Shown piece by piece: positions 36,411 to 47,570 of a stretch of DNA of 64,000 nucleotides (position 1 is the first letter of the stretch; every line of letters begins with the position of its first letter). The position numbers were made by a program, and so were the translations under genes. Under the pieces are notes generated by a model, which saw nothing but the letters and a program-made list of their open reading frames with translations, was not told the origin of the DNA and made no database searches. This DNA comes from Phorcus lineatus. Taxonomy: Eukaryota > Mollusca > Gastropoda > Trochida > Trochidae. The stretch is from assembly GCA_921293015.1 (NCBI GenBank), contig OV121092.1, positions 3,168,001-3,232,000 of the forward strand. Direction: 5' to 3'.

Positions 36411-36718
36411 GCGCGGATTGCGCAGTGGTTAGCGCGTTCGGCTATGGATCCAGAGGTCCGTGGTTCGAATCCCGCCAGGGGCTCGGTAATTCCGTCCACA
36501 TTAGAGAACCGTTCTACACGCAGTCATTTTGAGTGCAATGCTACGCTGAAATTCAGTGCAGTACCACCCACGGTTCGCTAGTTCCAGCCGATTCTCGCAG
36601 GTTTCACCGCAATGCATAGCCACAATGATGTCGCGGGCTTTCTCCCTGCAATAACGCTAGCATCCACGATATAAGTGAAATACTCTTGAAAACGGCGTTA
36701 AACCCCATATAACCACAC
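36411..36718 (+). mobile_element. tRNA-derived SINE, second copy
   Basis: Same family as 32376-32702 in the opposite orientation. A box TTGCGCAGTGGTTAGCGCG, B box GGTTCGAATCCCGCC, same body and the 3' end GGCGTTAAACCCC, then a short ATAACCACACC tail. The frame across the head reads AQWLARSAMDPEVRGSNPA, a translation commonly seen as a false protein from tRNA-like SINE heads, so it is not a gene. Divergence from the other copy indicates separate insertions. Confidence 0.85.
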
Positions 36719-38094
36719 CATACCTCAAAAAACATAGAAAAGCTGTCCATTCATTATGGTAGAAGAGGGTGGAAATTCTATTAATTCTTGAGGAATAGAA
36801 GCCCTCTCTTCACCTGACCTTGATGTCATTCAGCAGGTAAGAATCGGTGAAGGCTATATGGTAATGTTCAATTGTATCCGACTAAAGTGTCTATACGTCT
36901 TTGTTTAAACGAGGTCCACGCTCGCAATTGTATGTAAGAGATGTCCTCATGCGCTCTGGAAATGATTGCGTGTTTTTCTTTTTCTGTCTTACACGTGATT
37001 GTAGATTTCCTTTTCGCTTTTACTGTTACTGTGTCGTAGATTATGTTTAGGATTTTATCTTTAAGATTAAATGAGGGTTTTCAGATTCCATTTAAAAGCA
37101 GGGAAACTTTTATAGCCTATCTTTGTTCCATCCGGATGAATAATACACTAAACTATATATACCTGAATCTTTATGCTATGCATGATATATGTCATTTTAC
37201 ATTTACCATTGTCTCCAAGACATTTATATACGTTCTCTAAACGTGAAAGAATAGGTTATTTCTTTCTATTCAACAAAAAAGTCATTTTTAAGATAAAATA
37301 ATTTTGAAGAACAAAGTACCAGTATGAAAGCAGTGAGATAGAAGCCCTTGGGGGTGGTTGGCGGAGGTAGCGAGGGTGGAGGTCGGATTGTGTCTGACAT
37401 ACACTGCACGTGGGGAACAGACCTGTGAGTTGTCTGGGGACGAGTGGAGGATAGTGAACGGTGGGAGACACTTGACACCGCTGTTAGAAGACATAATACG
37501 GCTCTGTAGCGCCTGAGATCCGCTTATGTTGTCAGGTGATAGGGGAACCCGATAACGTGGACGAGTCGTGTCTCATTCCTGTATTCCTTACTCCACAAGC
37601 GCATGGATTTTCGTTTCCTTTCATTGCATTTATTTTTCTGCGGATATCACAACAGGTATAATTTATGAGTGCGATGGAAACAGCGTGGCCGATCAGGTTA
37701 CGTCCTCTCGTGGACCAGGATTTGTTAACTTTGGTTTGAAGTTTTTGCACTAAGCGAGAGACAGGGAGTGTGTCGGGTCGGCGTACACCGGTCGCGTGTA
37801 TCATTGTGTGGCGTGTCCCCCGCCAATGTGCTCCACGACCCCTCACCTCCCGACTCGCTGCTCGCAGCATCCGGAATCAGCCGGCACCCTGCTATTTATC
37901 GCTAATTGCCCCGTAAGCAGGAGAAGTTTGCCTTATTTATCCATAGACATGAGCTGCATATACAGTGTAAAGCTCACCGCACTCGTGGTGAGAGGAAAAG
38001 TAAACAAGAGTGCGGTGTATATGCCGTGCGTCGTGCTTGACTGTTTGGCTTAAAGCTTGCTCAGGCAGCGACACGACCGACCTGCCCACGTCCT
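36719..38094. other. noncoding; GC-richer island 37500-38060
   Basis: The island is open in several frames on both strands and has motifs such as TTTATCGCTAATTGCCC that could bind homeodomain or GATA factors. It may be regulatory, but this is a guess. The rest is unique AT-rich DNA. Confidence 0.35.
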
Positions 38095-38520
38095 CTAGAG
38101 GGGCAGGAGTACAGGAGTTAGGGTCGAACTAGGTGGGATAGGGGGGTTAGGATAGATCTGTGTAGGGTAAGGGAGATAGGGTGAAGTTAGGTGGGGTAGG
38201 GAGTTAAGATAGAGCCAGGGTGGAGTAAGGGATATACGATACAGCTGGGTGGGGTAGGGGAGGTAGGTTAGAGCTTGGTAAGGTAGTTGAGTGAGGATAG
38301 AGCTGGGTAAAACAGGGTGGGGTAAATGAGTTAGGTAAGGTAGAGCAAGAGTAGGATAAAGGAGGTAGGGTATATCTTAGTGGGGAAGAGGAGGTAGGTT
38401 AAAGCTGGGTGGGGTAGGGAAGTAAGAAAAGAGCTGGGGTTGGGTAGGGGAATTAGGGTAGAGCTAGGGTATCGGAGTTGAGTTAGAACTAGGGTTGGGT
38501 AATGGTAGCTTGTGGGCTAG
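38095..38520. repeat. diverged G-rich minisatellite, about 30 bp unit
   Basis: Repeated GTAGAGCTGGGTGGGGTAGG followed by GGAGTTAG with many indels and substitutions. First of three arrays lying close together. Confidence 0.8.
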
Positions 38521-39464
38521 ATATTCGTTTTGGAATAATTAAGAGTTTAACCGTTGGTTGGTTGCAGAAGATCTATGGGGTGGTGGTTTGAAATTTATTT
38601 TTCAGATTCAGATTTAGATTGATGTTTGTTTTCCAAACAGGCGCTATGTCTGTAGCCTTTGAGGATGGATGTGAAGGCGTAAGAATTTTGGACTGAATTG
38701 GACACAGTACAAATGTGTAGATATCGTACCTGCTAAATGTTGCCTTGATTGACTGAGTTTTTTCATTGCAGACCCGCAGCAGAAATTAGGGGTTGAAATT
38801 TTGGTTGCGGTTGGATATCGTTTCCTCCAAATGGCTTTAATTTGCTGTATAGCGTAACTTACCCGGCTTGTGAGAAGAGCGTTGGTTAACAGAGAGTATG
38901 AGATAATAAGCTAACTTGGCGTAGAGTGGAGGCGTATTGGTGCATGAGGCACAATCGTTCAAGTAGTAATTGAGAAACATAACGGCGGAGAAACCATCTG
39001 TGACCCCGGGAAGCTATGTCATGTTAACGGATTTGAATGGAACAATCAATACGATTTCTACTTTTTAAATCCACAAGTCGTTTTGTAGATTCAGTCAAAA
39101 TATATTTTCATTTAGAATAAATATTTGAATTTGAAACAATGTGAATATTGACTATCTATGTTTCTAAAATATAAATATTTATGAGCTTTTCTCCGCCCCT
39201 TTTTGCAGCCTGGCCACGCCCACTTCTCCACGCAACCGCCATGTACGCTCAGACAGTTATATAATGAATCCATGAAACAATAACGGTTGTGAGTTGAACA
39301 GTAGATGGATATTTTCTTGTTTCGTTAAAAGTATTGTATAGTTCTTGTTTGGAATTTTTTAAAGGTTATAAATCACATTTATCCCAGAACACGTTGAAAG
39401 TTTTCTCGACAATATGCAGAGTTATCAAAACTTCCGATTCATTAAGTAAATAACGGATGATCAT
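38521..39464. other. noncoding spacer between arrays
   Basis: Unique AT-rich DNA with no supported feature. Confidence 0.35.
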
Positions 39465-39893
39465 GGTGCTTGTACAGAGGAAGGGTAGACAGGACTAGTA
39501 CGGAGGTAGGGTGATAGGGCTAATACGGAGGTAGGGTAGACAGGGCTAGTACGGAGGTAGGGTAGACAGGGCTGGTGCGGAGGTAGGGTAGACAGGGCTA
39601 ATACGGAGGTAGGGTAGACAGAGCTAGTACGGAGGTAGGGTAGACAATGCTAGTACGGAGGAAGGGTAGACAGGGCTAATACAGAGGTAGGGTAGACAGG
39701 GCTAGTGCGGAGGTAGGGTAGACAGGGCTAGTACGGAGGTAGGGTAGACAAGGCTAATACGGAGGTAGGGTAGACAGAGCTAGTACGGAGGTAGGGTAGA
39801 CAAGGCTAGTACGGAGGAAGGGTAGACAGGGCTAATACGGAGGTAGGGTAGACAGGGCTAATACGGAGGTAGGGTAGACAGGACTAGTACCGC
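39465..39893. repeat. 26-bp minisatellite GGAGGTAGGGTAGACA type
   Basis: About 16 copies of a 26-bp unit containing TAGTACGGAGGTAGGGTAGA plus CAGGGC, with variants TAATACGG, TAGTGCGG and GGAGGAAGG. It shares the GGTAGGGTAGA phrase with the array at 38095 and may be related to it. Confidence 0.95.
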
Positions 39894-40510
39894 TGTTCAT
39901 TCACCGTCATTGAAGCATTAATTGTTCATATCCTCATATTGAAACATTTACTGTTCATATTTCTCTAATTTGAAGCCATTGCTGTTCATTTCCCGTCATT
40001 GAAGCATTTACTGTTCATATCCCAATATTGAAACATTTACTGTTCATTTCTCTCATTTGAAGCCAATTCAGTTCAATGCAAGCATTTACCGTTTATTTCC
40101 CTATATAAGAGCATTTACCGGTCATTTCCCTATATTAGAGCATTTACCGTTCATTTCCCTGTCTAAGAGCCGTTACCGTTTATTTCCCTCTATTGAAGCA
40201 AATACTATTCATTTCTCTCTTTTGAAGCTTTTATTGTTAATATTCCTCATTTTGAAGCATTCATTGTTCATATTAATCATTTTGAAGCATTTAGTCTCCC
40301 TTCCCTAATTCAAAGCATTGACTGTTCATTTCCCTCACTTCGAAGCTTTTACTGGTCATGTCTGTTAATTCTTTAGCATTTACTGTTCATTTCCCTTATT
40401 TGAATTTTCTACTTTTCGTGTCCCTAATTTTGAGCATTCACTGTTCATTTCCGTCACTTTGAAGCATTTACTGGTCAATCTATCATTTTGAAGCATTTTC
40501 TTTCTGTCAT
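39894..40510. repeat. diverged minisatellite, about 30 bp unit
   Basis: Recurring GAAGCATTTACTGTTCATTT and CCCTCATT phrases, directly abutting the 26-bp array but with an unrelated unit. Copies are strongly diverged. A plus-strand frame across part of it is an artefact. Confidence 0.8.
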
Positions 40511-41924
40511 GGTACATTTATCTAATTGTGATTCGAGAATGTGTGACGAAATACAAAATTAATTCATGTTCATAATTAGATATGTTAACGAGGCTGATAT
40601 TTTCCGATGCAACAGTTGTTTTGCAAAACAAACTGTAAATATGCCGAGCTTCCATTAATCTATGCGAGGTGACATGGGCAAGAGCTAGGCGTGATATCGA
40701 TGTGTGTAACAGATGCTGTAGTCTCTAGCTGTTGTCTCTGCGTAGGCCAGATATCTGACTCACTGTGAACTACAGTCAAACGTTAATATCCCATCTCATC
40801 TGAATTTTACTGTTTGATATCTCATGTCGTTATTCAGTTTAATTATTCTGGACTAAAAATAGGGATATTAAAAATTTTGAAATTGTAATAAAAACATTTT
40901 TAAGTGACACATTGCTTAATTACCCAGCACAAAAATACAAATGTACATAACTTAACTGTTTAGTTATTGTTCAGTATATAAAGAGACTAAAAAGTAAGTT
41001 ACATTTTGAAATAATCATTTGTTAATTCAATACTACCGACCCATAGTTTCACGTTTTGTCTGCTTTAGAAACGTTCCAAATTTCTAAGTTTTCCAATTAA
41101 CATACTATATGCCCCTAGGACGCATTTTTAGGCAATTTTTTATCTTCGTCTTTTTATCCGTTATCATATGTATTTCATGCTACAGCGACATGGAGAAGAG
41201 AGGACAGGAAGGAGAGAGGACAGAACTGGAGGACAAGTTTGAGGACAGAGCTCGAGAGCCAGCAACAGAAGGACCTTAAACTCAAACAAACTGACAATAT
41301 TAACTTATAAGCTTCTGGCACAGTTTGAGAGGTTTGTCTCTTTTCCCCTACCCAATCTCATCTAAACTCTTCTGTTTGCTATCAAATATCGTTGTTATCA
41401 AGGGGAACATTCTTTACTAAACGGATAGGGATATTATGATATTTTAATGAAGATTGATGTTTTAAGCCACACTGTAATGAAACATATATCAAGTGAAAAC
41501 AAATATATCCTAATTATTTTAGCAAGTACATGGATAGTGTGAATTATATGTTGGAAAATGAATAGGGGACGTAATATTCATATTTTTTCTAACCAATCAT
41601 CTAATTTCAACTGTTCGATATCACATAACGTTATTTATCATGTGGGATGTACAGAACTAAAAACAATAACAAAACATGCATATTCTTAATGAAACATTGA
41701 ATATCATGAAATAAAATTTGAATATCTTCTACTTTGAATGTGTTTAAAATGAAACCAGTGCGATAAGATAATAAACAGGGAACATAAAATTCGTCCATTT
41801 TCATCAAATTTCACCTTAGCTCTTCTGTTTAGCATCGCCCACTGCTTATATATGCTTATCGTGAAACCAGCATGCTAAGGTTTGTTGCCTGAAACTACAT
41901 TATTCTATCAGAATCACAGGGTAC
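40511..41924. other. AT-rich noncoding
   Basis: A purine-rich patch at 41190-41280 contains GAGGACAGAACTGGAGGACA-like repeats. Nothing else supported. Confidence 0.4.
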
Positions 41925-42266
41925 CTAAAAGGGCAGTAGCACGGTTTTTTTAGAGAAATATAGAGATAACACGGAACCGGAAATAAATGTTATGAACTGC
42001 AAGACAATTTTAAACTAAAAGTAACAGTTTTAAATCAAAAGTACCATAATCATTTAAGCCATGTTGATCCAGTTCCGTACCTCAAATTATTAAAACGTGT
42101 CGACACAAAAATATCCGCCTATGGTTTCTGCTTCATACTTGATAATTTCTTCTATGGTTGATCGGATCGAGTAATGGGATGTTTGGCCCTCTGCATATAA
42201 CCTAAAGTTTAATAGTGCGAATTTTAAGAAATTAAATGTTAAAAAAATGTGCTATTATCCCTTTAA
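41925..42266. mobile_element. inverted-repeat element, family B
   Basis: Left end CTAAAAGGGCAGTAGCAC and, on the reverse strand, right end TTAAAGGGATAATAGCAC form imperfect terminal inverted repeats about 340 bp apart. Internal phrases ATACTTGATAATTTCTTC, AACTGCAAGACAAT and GAGTAATGGGATGTTTG recur in the copies at 53931 and 16081. It is non-autonomous, with no transposase. Confidence 0.6.
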
Positions 42267-42764
42267 AATCAATCAGGCGTTCCCATGTATCTGATTTTCA
42301 CTGATTTAGACCTTTTTATTTTTATTTCGGTCCAAAAGAATATTACAGACAGATGGAAATTTATTAAAACAAACACTTTAAAATATTTTTGCATTATTTT
42401 ATAAGGATACAGTGAGTAAAATTGGCCATATAACAAGTTTCCTATTTAATATTTCTTTACGAAAAGACCATTGAAGTACCTTTTAATGTATTTGTCATTA
42501 CTTCCAATTTGTTTTTAAACATCTTTCTACACGGTGAACAAGTAACATGGATTGAATTTAAATGAAAATTCAATATTAAATGGAAACCCCTGACTACAGA
42601 AATGCCTCTAATATATATGCTGTATCATGTTTTTTAATATATATTAAAAAGAAGAAGATGAAGTTGAATTACATTTGACGAATGTACCTGCTTCATCAGG
42701 CCGTTTAATGCAGTAACTATATATATAGTAAATGTAAAAAGTATCAATCGTGGAGAAGCATATA

Positions 42765-42875
42765 TGAAAGTATTAAAAAATACAGAGAAGATGTAAATCA
42801 ACTTTCAAAATCATGACTTTATCTTTTTGGCATGATTTTGAAAGTTGATTTACATCTTCTCTGTATTTTTTAATA

Positions 42876-42881
<6 letters not shown>
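42765..42881. repeat. perfect 51-bp inverted repeat with 15-nt loop
   Basis: Arm 42765-42815 (TGAAAGTATT...AAAATCATG) and arm 42831-42881 (CATGATTTTG...AATACTTTCA) are exact reverse complements over all 51 bases; the spacer is 42816-42830. Perfect identity implies a recent origin (foldback element or hairpin-mediated duplication) or an assembly fold-back artefact. Confidence 0.95.

Positions 42882-42939
<58 letters not shown>
42881..42939. repeat. compound (AC)n(AT)n microsatellite
   Basis: About 16 AC units followed by about 13 AT units, starting exactly where the 51-bp inverted repeat ends. Confidence 0.97.
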
Positions 42940-43739
42940 GGTAATGAACGAAAACATTTCTTCAACTGTATTATTCATATTTTTAATAGTTTATGTATAT
43001 TCTTTATTACTTAATGATGTTTTACATTCGTTTTCTGTCAAAACATTATCCCATAATGTTTATTCATGTTAAAATCGACCATGCGTGTCAATTATCATTT
43101 AAATTAGCTACACAGTAATGAATTCAAGGGCTATATCACTTGATAAAGATAGAGTCATATATTCGGACCTATATTCATAAAAAAAATCTATCATTTTTAT
43201 TTCGATGACAGTCAAGAGATAATAATCGTTATGAATAATGCTGTATACAGGTTTAAAGTTTTGATCATTGTGATATTTAAGAATACACATTAGATAACCT
43301 ATTCCTCAAACATGTCTCTTATGAAATGACTATGATTGCCAATATCGGATAAAAAGACGAGGATATGAAATAACCGAAAATGCGTCATTTTATGTATGGG
43401 GAATATAGTATGTTGATTGGAAACTTTAAAATTTTGGAACGGTTCTCAAGCAGACAAAGTTGAAACCATGGCTCGGTAGTTTTGAATACAAGTGTTTATG
43501 TAATTACCACTTATATTTTGGCTTCTAAATGTTATTTATGGTATTTGCTCGATTATCAGTGAAATCAAGGGGAGGGGTTATTGTCGGAATTGATTTCAAC
43601 ATGTAAGTTATTTGAGTTGATTAGAATTTAAATCCGTATCAGGCATATCTTTGCACGTATCACGATACTCTATGTCATTCAAATAGAGCCTTTGCCGGCA
43701 CTGTATAAATTGAAAAAATCAGAGGTTTAGAGGGGACAA
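42940..43739. other. AT-rich noncoding
   Basis: No gene supported. The decamer ATGTCATTCA at 43672-43681 also occurs in helix 2 of the Fer3 gene and may be a trace of the Fer3-like relic just above. Confidence 0.4.
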
Positions 43740-43859
43740 TTATTTGAGAAAAAAACCACTTTGGGACAGTGAAACAAAGAAATCAAACGCTTCGTTCAAG
43801 TTGAACATTCGGCGACGCTCCCACAGGTAAGCGGCTTGACGTTGAGCGACGGTCGCCAT
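43740..43859 (-). pseudogene. Fer3-like bHLH relic (basic region plus helix 1 only)
   Basis: A complete small minus-strand frame, ATG to TAA, 39 codons. Residues 3-26 (43782-43853) align without gaps to residues 114-137 of the Fer3 gene at 46593-47309: 20 of 24 residues and 61 of 72 bases are identical. The motif reads [14 protein letters not shown]. Four residues differ: R to Q, and N to Y, V to L and R to W in the DNA-binding basic region. Six codons differ only synonymously. Similarity stops after AFD; the loop and helix 2 are not recognisable, so it cannot be a working bHLH protein. It lies about 2.7 kb 3' of Fer3 on the same strand. I infer the remains of a tandem paralogue. Alternatives are an exon of a split paralogue or a conserved noncoding copy. 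Confidence 0.8.
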
Positions 43860-46507
43860 TTTGACTGTGGAAAGTGCAAATTCTAGAGATTTCTAGATGT
43901 GATAAAAATGAGTTATAAATCTCCGCTTTTTAGGTTGAAATGAAAACCTGCGAACAAAAATTTCTCTTTTATGCAGTTTTAATGTACGTAACTTTTCATA
44001 GTATAAATATCAACATCGTTTATTTTTTGGAATATTTTTCAAATTATTTTATCAAATATTTTGTCAGATGTGGGTTAATAAAAGAGGAATTCATCCCTCT
44101 CATATGGAAAATATTATGAGAGACAATCTGGTTAAATCTAATCATCTTGAAATTGTTCAATTCAAAAAGATCTTGCGAATCTCGGCAAAACCTTCCGCAT
44201 TTCTATCTACGAATGTCAAAACGAATGCTTAGCAAACAAACAGCCCCAACAAATTATTCTAGAAAATCAGGTAGATGAACTTTATATAAAAAATCCTATC
44301 TTTTGACTAAACATTTAATAAAACAATTTGCTAGATATTCCAAAATATACCATTTTAATATAAATAATGACACAATAATTTCTTGACTAAATATCAGTCA
44401 AACTTTCATATGACCAGTACATAAATTCATTGTCCGTTCTGTAAACAATATTGTACAAACTGTAACGACAGGGGTCAGTGCGCCACTTCAAAGGCTACTG
44501 TAGACTGTAACTACTTTATTATTTAGTATTGTATTCGGACAGCGTGCCCCGCGGCTAGTACCTGACGTAAAACCGGATGTAGCAACTAACTGATGAATAT
44601 CAATATTTGACTCGTGTAATATATCAAAAAGATTCACTAACCATACAAAAATAAAACGTCAGAAAATTAAAAATATTGCTGGCGAATATAATTGCAACGT
44701 ATTGGATCAATAAATGAAAAGTCTGTCCATTAAAACGCTCAATTTTCACTTTCACGCTAGCTGAGATCATGAATCTGTTAAATCGCTTTGACAAAATTGC
44801 CTTCTGAAATAAAAAGACTGGTTTTTTTTCAATTATCGATGAAAATTTATTTCGATTTCAAGATACATCGATATAATAAATTCGATAATATCTACCATTT
44901 TTACAACATTTTTGTTGGCAGGTATAAGTACAAAAATGTCAGTATTTACTGAAAACACAACCCGAAACAGAAAAAAAACCCTGAAATTCAATGACCAGTT
45001 AAAAAGGGAAACAAGAAAATGTGTTTTAAAGGAAAAAAGTTTTGAACGTGTTTTCTTGAAGAATTAAACATATCTAACATTTTGTACATATGATAGGTTT
45101 TGAAATTAAATGAAGTTGTGAAAATATTACGAGTGTCAAACAATATTATTTAAAAAAACCATGAGATCTGAAAAAAATTATTTGAACCTTTGAAAAAAAA
45201 ATGAAATTTTTACATTTTATTTCTATCTATTGTTAAATACTAAATATCTTAGGCCTATTGTTTGCGAAAAGATGTAAGAATCACAATGGTTAAAATGATA
45301 AAATATTCAAACTTTATAATATAATAACCACAATTAGCCCAGTTCTGTTTTTCCTCCACTTGAAATTTTTTCCGACGAAGCGTAGGTACCTATTTCATCT
45401 GTAGATAAATTTTATCTCCCGATCCCGATGGAAAGAGAAAATAACTTCTCAAACATATCCTGTAAGTTCTATTTATCTGATCATTTCTCTCACAAGGGAT
45501 TTCACCACATCCTTTGGAAGACACTCTCTTTATAATCATACGTAAATCCTTTTGAAAATAATAAATAATTTTCAAGGTATTTTCTTTCGATTTATGATAA
45601 CGTTAGTTAAACGGAAATTTGTCGATGAGATATTAATTTGTTAATATAGAATTTAAACAATACATTTTGCAAATTTTTAATTAGAAATATATTTTGATAA
45701 ATAAAATATTGTCCACTATAGCTAGGGGAAATGCATTTATTAATCAATCCCTTTTTAACGCGAACATTTATTGAACAGCTTTTAGATCATTCCACGACAG
45801 TTTCATCAACAATAACTACAGAGTATAAACATTGTTAGCAATATTTCTGAATAGACTATATATGCTGTACTCCCTTTATACGTAAAAAGTCCAAGATTAT
45901 CAGCTTAACCCATCCTAAATAATCCTCGTGGTAGTTTTGTCAACATTCTTTATTTATAATAAGCTCACTTCAATAAAACGGTCAATATTCAAACTCACGT
46001 TATAACTATTTATGAAAAAAACAACCCAAAAAAACATAAACATACCTTCTGCATGGGCACTGTTCAATAAATAAATATATAAGCATTTCAGATTTAATAA
46101 ATTTGATATTTGATTTAAACATTCAAAATGTTTCAAACTTTATCAACACACCAAAATATAATAATTTAAAAACTCCTTAACACCACCATATCACAACCGC
46201 CAAATTTGTAAATTTGAAAATGTAAATATCCCACGTGTCTTCTACAAACCGGACACAATTAAATTCCAAGAACTTGTATCATACCACCATCCACGAATCA
46301 GAGATAATATTCCAAGCGTTAATTTGTTTTCCAACACTCCCTTCACAACTGCACAACAGGAAATAGCACTTTATGGATAAAGAGAAGAACATAAACTAGT
46401 TTTGTATTTTAAAGGTATTCCTGATATTCTTAAGTTGTCCTGTAGTTCTTGATCGAGTTCACATTAGACATAGGACATGGGACACGCATATGAAAGCACA
46501 TTCATGT
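43860..46507. other. AT-rich noncoding, 3' flank of Fer3
   Basis: Long AT-rich stretch with no supported gene or repeat. Confidence 0.45.
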
Positions 46508-46527
46508 TTTATTGCTTTGTCTTTATT
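46508..46527 (-). terminator. two AATAAA polyadenylation signals for Fer3
   Basis: AATAAA occurs on the minus strand at 46522-46527 and 46508-46513, about 66 and 80 bp beyond the Fer3 stop codon. This gives a short 3' UTR. In AT-rich DNA such hexamers arise by chance, so this is supportive only. Confidence 0.45.
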
Positions 46528-46592
46528 CCTCAATTGTAATCTATAGTTTTTGATCATTGTTTTGCTGTATTGCAGGCATGCATAAAGTTCGC

Positions 46593-47309
46593 CTACTCGT
46601 CCCCGTTTGATTCGTATTCACTAAAGGTGTCCTGACCGCCCATGTTGGCCGTCTCATCCCCTAAAGACGAAGGTCCACTGGACCCTGGATCCGGTGCCCC
46701 GTCCCACTGGTTCCCCACCCCTCCCTCTCCCTCTTCCCCAGCCGGGTAGCTCCTGTAGACCCGGAACTTCACGTCCTCTGGGTTCCCACCCTTCACAATG
46801 TCATTCATAAAAGCAATGTAAGAAATAGCTAGTCGAAGAGTCTCTATCCGAGACAAGCGTTTCTCGTAGGCGAATGTGGGGACACGGCGACGCAACAAAT
46901 CAAACGCCTCGTTCAGGTTGAACATCCGCCGTCTCTCCCTCACGTTAGCGGCTCGACGTTGAGCCACGGTCGGCAGTCGTCGTTTCCTGGAACGTGACTC
47001 CGACTCGGGGGTGTTGGACTGGGGGAAAGTGGCGTGGTCTTGCTGCTCTGTTCTCGGTTCGTCGTGCGACTGGAGCAGGAAGGGATGTTCAGGGGGCCAC
47101 ATGTAACCCTGGGGTATCAGTGTGTAGCCCATTCCGGGGGTGGTGTACCCCGTACCATTCTGGGCCACGCACTCGTCGACGCGGGTCGGGATCATTGCCG
47201 AGTGCTGCGTCCCGCCAGGGTATCTTGACTCGTACAGACCCGCACTTAAATACGACGTTCTCTCTTCTTCCAGTTTTATGTGCAAACTATTGGCGTAAAA
47301 GTAACTCAT
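46593..47309 (-). CDS. Fer3: Fer3 / FERD3L-family bHLH transcription factor
   Basis: A 238-residue protein from a single open frame. The bHLH domain spans residues 117-172: basic region [12 protein letters not shown] with the E-box-contacting Glu125, helix 1 [12 protein letters not shown], loop [11 protein letters not shown], helix 2 ending [14 protein letters not shown]. The string [31 protein letters not shown] is diagnostic of Fer3/FERD3L (NATO3) rather than Ptf1a/Fer1, Twist or Hand. The family binds E-boxes in the nucleus, usually with a class I (E protein) partner, and acts in neural specification such as floor plate in vertebrates. The N-terminal 110 residues are low in order, with a basic SRSRKRR stretch before the domain. 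The C-terminus is Gly/Ser/acid-rich. The start is the first ATG after an in-frame TAG 14 codons upstream and has A at -3. At 238 residues it is longer than human FERD3L (about 166), mainly outside the domain. No intron is needed. Confidence 0.95.
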   Translation of the reverse strand: MSYFYANSLHIKLEEERTSYLSAGLYESRYPGGTQHSAMIPTRVDECVAQNGTGYTTPGMGYTLIPQGYMWPPEHPFLLQSHDEPRTEQQDHATFPQSNTPESESRSRKRRLPTVAQRRAANVRERRRMFNLNEAFDLLRRRVPTFAYEKRLSRIETLRLAISYIAFMNDIVKGGNPEDVKFRVYRSYPAGEEGEGGVGNQWDGAPDPGSSGPSSLGDETANMGGQDTFSEYESNGDE

Positions 47310-47570
47310 ATTCTCTGGGAGTCGAGATGTCAGGCATAACTCAGAGTCCTAGTTCATTATAACCCAATAAAGGCCCAGCAAGTTTCATTTAACTTCCCCT
47401 CGTTCTTGCAAAGGCAGAGGGGTTGACACTCCAGCGGGTCAATTGCACCATTCCATACGCAGCTGAAGTTGATTAAAGAGCCAAGGACTTGACTTTTAAT
47501 AAAAATCTTGCAAATGTTTGGCAGCAAACGGATTGAAGACAATGCGCGGACGGTCGGCAATGCAGTCGTC
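47310..47570 (-). promoter_or_regulatory. presumed Fer3 5' flank with TATA-like and E-box motifs
   Basis: On the minus strand a TATA-like TTATAAT lies about 50 bp before the ATG (47355-47362). Further upstream are the E-boxes CAGCTG (47460-47465) and CATTTG (near 47513), plus a TTTTATTAAAAG motif. E-boxes near a bHLH gene would fit auto- or cross-regulation, but these motifs are short and common. The transcription start is not established. Confidence 0.3.

Noticed and set aside
36351..36581. Protein-like frame with AQWLARSAMDPEVRGSNPA
   Set aside because: It is a translation of the tRNA-like head of the SINE; this false peptide is common in animal genomes.
46994..47362. Plus-strand open frame opposite Fer3
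   Set aside because: Antisense shadow of the GC-rich Fer3 coding region.
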